NCBI GenBank assembly: GCA_902470895.1
Contig: CABRID010000118.1
Location: forward strand, 1 to 5,457
Source of the DNA: an uncultured Collinsella sp.
GTDB lineage: Bacteria > Actinomycetota > Coriobacteriia > Coriobacteriales > Coriobacteriaceae
Length of the DNA: 5,457 nt
Direction: 5' to 3'
The position numbers and the translations under genes were made by a program. This document shows positions 1-5,440 of the stretch, piece by piece (the stretch's first letter is position 1; every line of letters begins with the position of its first letter). The notes beneath the pieces are model-generated. The model worked only from the letters and a program-made list of their open reading frames with translations, did no database searches and was not told the DNA's origin.

Positions 1-35
1 TATCGTCGGCAGCGTCAGATGTGTATAAGAGACAG
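1..35 (+). other. Nextera sequencing adapter (library artefact)
   Basis: Bases 3-35 match the 33-nt Illumina Nextera read 1 transposase adapter. Bases 17-35 are the 19-bp Tn5 mosaic end, AGATGTGTATAAGAGACAG. Two further bases precede it. This is untrimmed library sequence and not a genomic element, so genomic sequence starts at about base 36. The gene reading leftward into this point is truncated by the edge of the assembly and not by a natural insertion. Any translation continued into bases 1-35 is meaningless. The adapter match is read directly from the sequence. Confidence 0.97.
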
Positions 36-520
36 AGATAGTTGAGCGCCGACGCCTTCTCCTGAGAGTAGTCCTCTGCGAGTCGCGTAGCATCGTCGCA
101 AATGCCAAAGAACTCCTCGCTCATGGAGATGATGTCGGTGCTCTCGTAGCCGACTTCGCGCACGCGGCTAATCTCGGCGCAAAGCTCATCATAATAATTT
201 GCAAGCTCGGTCATCTTTGCCTGATACTCATCGTCGTCGAGACGGACGAGGTTGAGGTCGTCACTTCCGTAACGCAAGCCGTTGATGTATGAATCCACGG
301 CTTTGAGCAGGTCATCTTGAGGCTGGCCCGCGTCCTCGAGCTTAACGATTCGCTGCGTGGTACCGCGCACCAGACCGGCGTAATTGACCACGCGCGCCGT
401 GCCCTGGATATCGGAGACGAGCAGCATAACATTGATGAAGAAGAAGATGAGAACTGCCGTGAGCACCATCATGAGCAGGCGCACCGCCTGGCTGGCCTTC
501 TTGGCGACAGAAGTATTCAC
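36..520 (-). CDS. Membrane-anchored sensory signalling protein, N-terminal part only
   Basis: This is a partial gene: 161 complete codons from a GTG start at 520 to the adapter junction, with no stop in the real sequence. The GTG is preceded by AGGGGAG at 7 bases spacing, and the other nearby GTG runs straight into a stop. The protein has a basic N-terminus, one membrane helix (about residues 13-36, LLMMVLTAVLIFFFINVMLL), then an extracytoplasmic segment. That segment carries the motif NYAGLVRGTTQRIVKLE (residues 46-62) and a later acidic helical part with FFGICDDATRLAEDYSQEKA. From memory, this layout opens many coriobacterial and clostridial sensors that end in GGDEF or histidine kinase domains, and the first motif resembles PilJ-type sensor domains. 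The output domain would lie beyond the edge, so the signalling class cannot be told. It lies downstream of the ABC operon terminator and is probably a separate transcription unit. Confidence 0.82.
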
Positions 521-527
521 AAGTTCA

Positions 528-534
528 CTCCCCT
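528..534 (-). promoter_or_regulatory. Ribosome binding site fixing the GTG start at 520
   Basis: AGGGGAG on the minus strand lies 7 bases before the GTG at 520. It supports this non-ATG start over the neighbouring GTG and TTG triplets, which are out of frame or stop at once. Confidence 0.7.
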
Positions 535-586
535 AAATGACAAAAGAGCAGGTAGCACGCAGTGTGCTGAAATTCATGGGTGGTTA

Positions 587-614
587 ACTCTACCATATGG
601 GCCAGCAGCCTCAA
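587..614 (-). promoter_or_regulatory. Weak candidate promoter for the sensory gene
   Basis: On the minus strand, TTGAGG (609-614) and TAGAGT (587-592) are separated by 16 bp, and each matches the sigma70 consensus at 4 of 6 positions. It would give a leader of roughly 60 bases before the GTG at 520. A promoter is expected because the upstream operon ends in a terminator at 892-929. The match is weak and other sites in 521-700 cannot be excluded. Apart from this site and the repeat array at 711-882, I see nothing recognisable in 521-891. Confidence 0.3.
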
Positions 615-710
615 ACTGCAGCAGACGCTCGTCCAAATTGGCGTGACGCTTGCCTTGTTGTTCTTGACCTGGCTGCGCTATCGGACATGCTTCTGGTCTT
701 GGATCACCAT

Positions 711-882
711 GGGAAAGCTCATCCCGTTTTGTGCGTCTAGAGTGGGATGCGGCTTCCCAAAGGTGCCGTTAGGGGAAACTACATCCCGGTTTACTCCCTT
801 GAAATGGGATGCCGTTTCCCGGAGGGGGTCCAGCGGGAAACGGCATCCCATTCTGGGCCCGAAAAGTGGGATACGGTTTCCG
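711..882. repeat. Array of six alternating 15-bp GGGAT...TTCCC elements
   Basis: Six related 15-mers start at 711, 744, 773, 806, 835 and 868, with consensus GGGATGCCGTTTCCC. Their orientations alternate strictly: minus, plus, minus, plus, minus, plus. Start-to-start distances are 33, 29, 33, 29 and 33 bp, so the array is three 62-bp units, each holding one inverted pair. The outer GGGAT and TTCCC are conserved in almost every copy; the last copy ends TTCCG and two copies differ near the inner edges. The central three or four bases vary most. A short A-rich stretch precedes each element in its own orientation. Spacers of 18 and 14 bp differ in sequence, and the units are too short and alternately inverted for CRISPR. 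The array lies just past the ABC operon terminator. It resembles REP-type intergenic repeats or a multi-site protein binding array; its function is unknown. Confidence 0.85.
803..852. repeat. Perfect 19-bp inverted repeat inside the array
   Basis: Elements four and five of the array, with their flanks, form a perfect inverted repeat. The arms are 803-821 (aatgggatgccgtttcccg) and 834-852, separated by a 12-base loop. It would make a stable hairpin in RNA from either strand or a cruciform in DNA. No T-run follows on either side, so it does not look like an intrinsic terminator. The other pairs in the array are imperfect. Confidence 0.85.
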
Positions 883-891
883 GCTGGCATG

Positions 892-929
892 AAAAAAGCC
901 CCCACAGCTCATATGAACTGCGGGGGCTT
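892..929 (-). terminator. Intrinsic terminator of the marR-ABC-ABC operon
   Basis: On the minus strand an AAGCCCCC/GGGGGCTT stem is followed by six T residues (the A-run at 892-897). The stem has arms 896-903 and 922-929, continues past one A-C mismatch with CAG/CTG, and is capped by the near-palindrome TCATATGA. It begins about 33 bases past the stop codon of the second ABC gene, as expected for the end of that operon. Confidence 0.9.
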
Positions 930-961
930 ATGCGTTGCGGCGTAGTTCCGGGTTGCCAGAT

Positions 962-2881
962 CTACTCCAGCTCAAACGCTCCGGTGTAGAGCTGGTAGTA
1001 ATACCCGCGCTTGGCGATCAGCTCGTCGTGGTTGCCGCGCTCGATGATGCGGCCGTGGTCCAGGCAGATGATCGCGTCGGAGTTGCGCACGGTGCTCAGG
1101 CGGTGTGCGATGACAAACGTCGTGCGGCCCTCCATGAGCTTGTCCATGCCCGCCTGCACGATTGCCTCGGTGCGGGAGTCGATGGAGCTCGTGGCCTCGT
1201 CCAGAATCATCGCCGGCGGATCGGCGACGGCGGCGCGCGCAATCGAGATCAACTGGCGCTGGCCCTGCGACAGCTGCGCGCCGTTGCCGGTGAGCATGGT
1301 GTCGTAGCCGTCGGGCAGACGGGTGATAAAGTCGTCCGCTCCCGCGAGCTTGGCCGCCTTGATGCACTCCTCGTCGGTGGCGTCCAGGTTGCCGTAGCGG
1401 ATGTTGTCCATCACGGTGCCGGTGAACAGGTTCACGTCCTGCAGCACCACGCCCAGCGAGCGACGCAGGTCGGACTTGCGAATCTTGTTGACGTTGATGC
1501 CGTCGTAGCGGATCTTGCCGTCGGCAATGTCGTAGAAGCGGTTGATGAGGTTGGTGATGGTCGTCTTACCGGCACCGGTGGCACCGACAAACGCGACCTT
1601 CTGGCCCGGCTTGGCATATACGGACACGCCGTGCAGCACCTCGTGGTCGGGCGTATAGCCAAAGTCCACGTTATCCATGACCAGGTCACCACGCAGCGGC
1701 ACGTACTCGATCTCGCCGGTCGCGCGGTGCGGGTGCTTCCATGCCCACATGCCGGTGCGGTGGTCGGCTTCCTCGAGCTGCCAGGTCTCGGGGTTCACCT
1801 GTGCGTTGACGAGCGTCACGTAGCCCTCGTCGGCTTCGGGCTCCTCGTCGAGCAGCTCAAAGATGCGCTCGGCGCCGGCAAGGCCCATGACCACGGCGTT
1901 GATCTGCTGCGAGATCTGGCCGATCTGGCCGCAGAACTGCTTGGTCATGTTGAGGAACGGCACCACGACGGCGATGGAGAGCGCCATGCCCGAGAGGCTC
2001 AGGTTGGGCACGCCCAGCGCCAGGAAGATGCCGCCGGTCAGCGCGACCAGCACGTAGAGCAAGTCGCCCAGGTTCCCGAGGATCGGCATGAGGATGTTGG
2101 CGTACATGTTGGCCTTCTGCGAGACCTCGAAGAGCTTCTCGTTGCGCTCGTCAAAATCGGCCTCGGCGGCGGACTCGTGACAGAACGCCTTGACGACTTT
2201 CTGGCCGTTCATGACTTCCTCGATATGGCCCTCGACCACGCCGAGCTCGGTCTGCTGCGCGATAAAGAAGCGCGCGGAGTTGGAGCCGAGCAGCTTGGTC
2301 ATAAAGGTCATAAAGGCGACGCCGGCAATGATGACCAGGCACATCCACACGCTGTAATACAGCATGATGAAGAACACGGTGACGATGACGATGATCGTCA
2401 TGAGCAGGTTGGGCAGCGACTGGCTGATCATCTGACGCAGCGTGTCGATGTCGTTGGTGTAGTGGCTCATGATGTCGCCGCGCTGGTGCGTGTCGAAGTA
2501 GCGAATCGGCAGGTCCTGCATGCGGTTGAACATCTTTTCGCGCAGCTTCTCGAGCGAGCCCTGCGTGATGACGGCCATGGCGCGGTTCCAGAAGAGCGAG
2601 GAGACGACGCCCACGGCGTAGATGCAGCCGAGAGTGGTCACGAGCTTCAGAATCTTGGGCTGCGCGGCCGTCCAGTCGCCCGACTGCCACGATTCGCTAA
2701 TGACCTGCAGCGCGCTCTGAAGAAACGTCGCGCCGATGGAGTTGATGATGGCGCAGAGCACAACGCCGGCGACGACGAGGGGCAAAAGCACCGGGTAGAA
2801 GCCAAAGAGCATCTTGATCAGGCGCGTCATGGTGCCGCCCTTGCGGTTGCGCGCGCGCTCGGCGGTAGCGGCCTTACTCAT
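962..2881 (-). CDS. Heterodimeric ABC exporter subunit with the catalytically complete ATPase motifs
   Basis: A 639-residue half-transporter, predicted to pair in the cytoplasmic membrane with the product of 2874-4697 and use ATP to export an unknown, possibly drug-like, substrate. An N-terminal ABC exporter membrane domain (six helices, about residues 27-312) is followed by an ATPase domain from about 398. Motifs are Walker A GATGAGKTT (433-441), Q-loop Q481, signature LSQGQ (537-541, normally LSGGQ), Walker B MILDE with catalytic E562, D-loop SSID (565-568) and switch H593. A roughly 50-residue linker (about 345-397) with GMWAWKHPH separates the domains; I recall similar linkers in BmrD/YheH-type subunits. 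The ATG at 2881 is chosen because AAGGAGG lies 8 bases upstream. The frame stays open to an ATG at 2971, but that would bury 98 bases in the preceding gene. The start overlaps the preceding stop by 8 bases, suggesting coupled translation. No specific gene name is justified. Confidence 0.95.
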   Translation of the reverse strand: MSKAATAERARNRKGGTMTRLIKMLFGFYPVLLPLVVAGVVLCAIINSIGATFLQSALQVISESWQSGDWTAAQPKILKLVTTLGCIYAVGVVSSLFWNRAMAVITQGSLEKLREKMFNRMQDLPIRYFDTHQRGDIMSHYTNDIDTLRQMISQSLPNLLMTIIVIVTVFFIMLYYSVWMCLVIIAGVAFMTFMTKLLGSNSARFFIAQQTELGVVEGHIEEVMNGQKVVKAFCHESAAEADFDERNEKLFEVSQKANMYANILMPILGNLGDLLYVLVALTGGIFLALGVPNLSLSGMALSIAVVVPFLNMTKQFCGQIGQISQQINAVVMGLAGAERIFELLDEEPEADEGYVTLVNAQVNPETWQLEEADHRTGMWAWKHPHRATGEIEYVPLRGDLVMDNVDFGYTPDHEVLHGVSVYAKPGQKVAFVGATGAGKTTITNLINRFYDIADGKIRYDGINVNKIRKSDLRRSLGVVLQDVNLFTGTVMDNIRYGNLDATDEECIKAAKLAGADDFITRLPDGYDTMLTGNGAQLSQGQRQLISIARAAVADPPAMILDEATSSIDSRTEAIVQAGMDKLMEGRTTFVIAHRLSTVRNSDAIICLDHGRIIERGNHDELIAKRGYYYQLYTGAFELE

Positions 2882-4697
2882 GTGCCTCGCCTCCTTCCTG
2901 GGTCTGAGCTTGCGGTGCGGATGCCTCGGTGTCGGCTGCGGCGGTCTCGCCCGCGTCCTCGCCTTCGGCACTCATCTTATTTTGCGAGGTAAAGGTCTCG
3001 CGGTAGATCTCGCTCGTCTTGAGCAGCTCATCGTGGTTGCCGATGTCCTTGATGCGGCCGCCCTCCATGACGATGATGCGGTCGGCGTCCTGCACGGAGC
3101 TGATGCGCTGGGCGATGATGAGCTTGGTCGTGTTGGGCAGATAGCTCGCCAGGCCCTCGCGGATCTTGGCGTCGGTCTTGGTGTCGACGGCGCTCGTGGA
3201 GTCGTCCAGGATCAAGATCTTGGGGCGACGCAGCAGGGCACGCGCGATGCACAGGCGCTGCTTCTGGCCGCCGGAAACGTTGGAGCCGCCCTGCTCGATC
3301 CAGGTGTCGTAGCCCTTGGGGAAGCCGTCGACAAACTCGTCGGCGCAGGCCAGATGTGCGGCCTCGCGGACTTCCTCGTCGGTGGCGTTCGGGTCGCCCC
3401 AGCGCAGGTTCTCGGCGATGGTGCCGCTAAACAGCACGTTTTTCTGCAGGACCATGGCTACCTGGTGGCGCAGCGCGTCCAGGTCGTAGTCGCGCACGTC
3501 CACGCCGCCGACGCGCACGGTGCCCTCCGTGACATCGTACAGACGGGCGATCAGGTTCACGAGCGTCGACTTGGCCGAGCCGGTGCCACCGATAATGCCG
3601 ATGGTCTCGCCGCTCTTAATATGCAGGTCGATATCGTCGAGCGCCTGGCGGCGGGCATGCTCGGAATACTTAAAGCTCACGTGATCGAAGTCGATGGAGC
3701 CGTCGGCAACCTCGTGCACGGGCTCGGTCGGGTTAGCGATCGTGGGCTCGGCGGCCAACACCTCGGTAATGCGGTGCGCCGACTCATCTGCCATGGTCAC
3801 CATGACAAAGATCATCGACAGCTGCATTAGGCTCATCAGAATCTGGAAGCCGTAGGTAAAGATGGAGGAGAGCTGGCCCACATCGAACAGGGTGCCCTGG
3901 CTCGTGATGATGAGCTTGGAGCCCAGGTAGATGATGACGACGAACGCGCCGTTGACGCAGATGTTCATCATGGGGTTGTTGAAGGCGAGCAACTTCTCGG
4001 CGCGGGTGAAGTCCATCTGGACGTCGCGCGCGGCGGTGGCGAACTTCTCCTTCTCGTAGTCCTGGCGCACGTAGCTCTTGACCACGCGCATGCCGGTGAC
4101 GTTTTCCTCGACCGATTCGTTGAGCGCGTCGTACTTGCGGAACACGCGGGTAAAGATCGGGCGCACCTTATAGATGATAAAGAACAGGCCAAAGCCCAGC
4201 AGCGGAATGATGACCAGGTAGACCATGGCGACGCTGCCGCCCATGGCGTATGCCATGGTAAAGGCAAAGACCAGCACCAGCGGCGAGCGCACGGCGATGC
4301 GGATGAGCATCATAAAGGCCTGCTGCACGTTGTTGATGTCGGTGGTGAGGCGCGTGACGAGCGAGGAACTCGAGAACTCGTCGATGTTGGCGAAGCTGAA
4401 CGTCTGGATCTTGTAGAACAGGTCGCGACGCAGGTTCTTGGCAAAGCCGCAGCTGGCATGGCTGCAGGTGATGCCCGCAGCGGCGCCAAAGGCGAGTGAC
4501 GTCAGCGCGATGAGTACGAGAAGGCCGGCGGTGGGCAGCATCTCGGTAACGGCGGTGCCGTCCTTGATGGCGTCGATCATGTCGGCGGTGATAAACGGGA
4601 TCATCATCTGGCAGATTACCTCGCCAAGCACCAGCAGCGGCGTGGCGATCGTGACCTTCATGTAATCGCGGATGCTGCCCATAAGGGTTTTAATCAT
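2874..4697 (-). CDS. Heterodimeric ABC exporter subunit with the degenerate ATPase site
   Basis: A 607-residue half-transporter, predicted partner of the product of 962-2881. The membrane domain has six likely helices between about residues 14 and 300; the ATPase domain starts near 333. Motifs are A-loop Y344, Walker A GGTGSAKST (370-378, Ala where Gly is usual before Lys), Q-loop Q418, signature VSGGQ (474-478) and Walker B LILDD, with D499 where the catalytic Glu should be. D-loop SAVD is at 502-505, and Q530 in AQRISS replaces the switch His. Asp-for-Glu and Gln-for-His mark the degenerate half of exporters such as TM287/288 and LmrCD. Its intact signature should complete the active site of the partner. 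An Ala/Glu-rich tail (about 572-607) looks disordered. GGGAGGAA lies just before the ATG at 4697, which overlaps the marR stop by 8 bases. Degenerate-subunit-first order matches BmrCD, as I recall. Substrate unknown. Confidence 0.95.
   Translation of the reverse strand: MIKTLMGSIRDYMKVTIATPLLVLGEVICQMMIPFITADMIDAIKDGTAVTEMLPTAGLLVLIALTSLAFGAAAGITCSHASCGFAKNLRRDLFYKIQTFSFANIDEFSSSSLVTRLTTDINNVQQAFMMLIRIAVRSPLVLVFAFTMAYAMGGSVAMVYLVIIPLLGFGLFFIIYKVRPIFTRVFRKYDALNESVEENVTGMRVVKSYVRQDYEKEKFATAARDVQMDFTRAEKLLAFNNPMMNICVNGAFVVIIYLGSKLIITSQGTLFDVGQLSSIFTYGFQILMSLMQLSMIFVMVTMADESAHRITEVLAAEPTIANPTEPVHEVADGSIDFDHVSFKYSEHARRQALDDIDLHIKSGETIGIIGGTGSAKSTLVNLIARLYDVTEGTVRVGGVDVRDYDLDALRHQVAMVLQKNVLFSGTIAENLRWGDPNATDEEVREAAHLACADEFVDGFPKGYDTWIEQGGSNVSGGQKQRLCIARALLRRPKILILDDSTSAVDTKTDAKIREGLASYLPNTTKLIIAQRISSVQDADRIIVMEGGRIKDIGNHDELLKTSEIYRETFTSQNKMSAEGEDAGETAAADTEASAPQAQTQEGGEAHE
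2890..2896 (-). promoter_or_regulatory. Ribosome binding site deciding the start at 2881
   Basis: AAGGAGG on the minus strand, 8 bases before the ATG at 2881 and inside the 3' end of the preceding gene. This near-perfect anti-16S match decides for the 639-residue protein over the 30-residue longer version starting at 2971. The extra N-terminus of the longer version is an unlikely Arg/Pro-rich stretch. Confidence 0.85.
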
Positions 4698-5193
4698 CCA
4701 GTTCCTCCCAGGTTACGCGGATTTTCTCGAGCATCTCGGCGAGCTGTTCACGCTCGTCGTGGGTGAGGGCACTAAAGGCCTGCTCTCTAAAGCGAATGCG
4801 GGCTGCCTGCTCAACGCGGGCCTTTTCCCATCCCGCATCGGTCAGGCGGATGGTGAGCTGCCGACGGTCTTTGGGATTGCGACTGCGCTCGATAAGACCG
4901 CCCAGTTCGAGCTTGGACAGAATCTCGGAAAGGGACCCCGGCTTGAGGTCGAAGTGCATGCCGAGCTCCTGTTGGGACAGCTCGCCGGTCGGCTGCTTGG
5001 CGAGTAGGCAGACAATAGGCGCCTTGCCAGATATGCCGCCGCCGTGAAAATGCATGTAATGGCCGCAAAACCCCAGCCCATTGAGGATTCGCTTGGCGAG
5101 ACGGTCTTTGTCGGACTGGGTCTCGGGCTCGTCTGCTGGCCGTGAGGGGTCGCCGCCGGGTTCATGCGGATAGGCGAGTGGTTCAACACGCAT
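4690..5193 (-). CDS. MarR-family winged-helix transcriptional regulator
   Basis: A 167-residue DNA-binding protein, probably the local repressor of the exporter operon that it heads. The winged helix runs from about LSQQELGMHFDLKPGSLSEI (72-91, including the start of the recognition helix), through ILSKLELGGLIERS, to the wing with the MarR-typical NPKDRRQLTIRLTDAG (106-121). Dimerisation helices would lie at about 27-48 and 122-164. The first 26 residues are Pro/Glu/Asp-rich and probably disordered. GFCGHYMHFHGGG (41-53) contributes Cys43, His45, His48 and His50, close enough to suggest a metal- or redox-sensing patch; this is inference. The ATG at 5193 is the only good start: the frame closes upstream at TAA, and the next Met (residue 47) would cut into the domain. 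The ribosome site AAAGGAG is unusually far away (12 bases). Its stop overlaps the first ABC gene by 8 bases. Ligand unknown. Confidence 0.93.
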   Translation of the reverse strand: MRVEPLAYPHEPGGDPSRPADEPETQSDKDRLAKRILNGLGFCGHYMHFHGGGISGKAPIVCLLAKQPTGELSQQELGMHFDLKPGSLSEILSKLELGGLIERSRNPKDRRQLTIRLTDAGWEKARVEQAARIRFREQAFSALTHDEREQLAEMLEKIRVTWEELDD

Positions 5194-5205
5194 ATCTAAT
5201 CTTCG

Positions 5206-5212
5206 CTCCTTT
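5206..5212 (-). promoter_or_regulatory. marR ribosome binding site with long spacing
   Basis: AAAGGAG on the minus strand is the only Shine-Dalgarno match ahead of the ATG at 5193, but 12 bases separate them, more than the usual 5-9. This could make the repressor poorly translated relative to the ABC genes, whose sites are stronger and better spaced. No in-frame ATG, GTG or TTG gives better spacing. Confidence 0.6.
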
Positions 5213-5217
5213 CTTTA

Positions 5218-5256
5218 GTTAGGTAGTGAAATTGTTTTGTGCCTAACCAATTTAGG
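5218..5256. promoter_or_regulatory. Candidate MarR operator: three CCTAA/TTAGG half-sites
   Basis: On the plus strand, CCTAA (5242-5246) and TTAGG (5252-5256) form an inverted repeat with a 5-base gap, their centres 10 bp or one helical turn apart. This repeat covers the -10 box and the expected transcription start. A third half-site, TTAGG at 5219-5223 (GTTAGG at 5218-5223), is inverted relative to CCTAAC at 5242-5247 and lies in the leader. Placement over the promoter of a marR-headed operon fits autorepression by steric block. That this repeat is the site for this MarR protein is inference. Confidence 0.55.
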
Positions 5257-5277
5257 AGCGTGAGAAATCAATGTCAA
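5249..5277 (-). promoter_or_regulatory. Sigma70-type promoter of the marR-ABC-ABC operon
   Basis: On the minus strand a perfect TTGACA -35 box (5272-5277) and a TAAATT -10 box (5249-5254, 4 of 6 consensus bases including the first two and the last) are separated by exactly 17 bp. Transcription would start near 5242, leaving a leader of about 50 bases before the marR ATG. No other promoter of comparable quality is visible ahead of the operon. Confidence 0.8.
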
Positions 5278-5294
5278 GGTACCAAACTTATTAA

Positions 5295-5322
5295 GTTACG
5301 GCGTTTTACCAAACGCCGTAAC
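5295..5322. repeat. Perfect 12-bp stem hairpin upstream of the operon promoter
   Basis: The arms gttacggcgttt (5295-5306) and aaacgccgtaac (5311-5322) pair perfectly around the 4-base loop tacc. No clear T-run follows on the plus strand. On the minus strand the following cttaataagttt is only mildly T-rich. It could be a weak terminator for a minus-strand transcript arriving from beyond the right edge, insulating the operon promoter about 18 bp away. It could also be a protein site. Function unresolved. Confidence 0.6.
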
Positions 5323-5370
5323 CGCTCGACGCTGCGCGGGCCGCATTTGGACAATCTGACGTTCAACTCC

Positions 5371-5400
5371 AAGGGCGCGACCAGAAGGTCAGCGCCCTTT
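5371..5400 (+). terminator. Terminator-like hairpin, plus-strand orientation
   Basis: AAGGGCGC-GACC pairs with GGTC-GCGCCCTT (arms 5371-5382 and 5387-5399, one bulged A at 5391) around the loop agaa. On the plus strand it is followed by TTTCGTTT, a broken T-tract. On the minus strand no T-tract follows. The shape is that of an intrinsic terminator, yet no plus-strand gene is visible upstream in the window, so what it would terminate is unclear. Confidence 0.5.
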
Positions 5401-5419
5401 CGTTTCAAGACTTTAGTCC

Positions 5420-5440
5420 GCTGGCCGCGCAGCGGCCAGC
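5420..5440. repeat. 9-bp perfect GC-rich hairpin near the right edge
   Basis: The arms gctggccgc (5420-5428) and gcggccagc (5432-5440) pair perfectly around the 3-base loop gca. TTTAAA follows on the plus strand, a short weak T-run. Reading from the other strand there is no T-run. It may be a weak or bidirectional terminator between this operon and a neighbour off the right edge. I see no convincing coding sequence in 5278-5457. Confidence 0.5.

Noticed and set aside
17..35. Natural Tn5-type transposon end
   Set aside because: The mosaic end sits inside the complete synthetic Nextera adapter at the very edge of the sequence, so it is library-derived.
711..882. CRISPR array
   Set aside because: Repeats are only 15 bp, alternate in orientation, and are separated by 14 or 18 bp; no cas genes are present.
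580..989. Small open frames on both strands across the repeat array (for example 580-945, 678-905 and 747-989)
   Set aside because: Their translations simply repeat the array in different frames (peptides such as ETASHF, MGCRFP, KRHPI). The 62-bp period is not a multiple of three, no convincing ribosome site was found, and one runs into the terminator. They are likely spurious.
2882..2971. Longer N-terminus for the second ABC gene starting at 2971
   Set aside because: It would overlap the preceding gene by 98 bases and add an Arg/Pro-rich stretch, while AAGGAGG is ideally placed before the ATG at 2881.
935..2992. Open frame of 685 codons on the plus strand opposite the second ABC gene, and a 338-codon one at 2814-3830
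   Set aside because: They lie antisense to a clearly coding ABC pair with all motifs in place. Their translations are Val/Asp/His/Gly-rich without recognisable domains, as expected from the shadow frame of GC-rich genes.
5323..5370. tRNA-like T-loop (GTTCAACTC)
   Set aside because: The flanking bases do not pair as a T-stem, and no acceptor, D or anticodon arms can be built around it.
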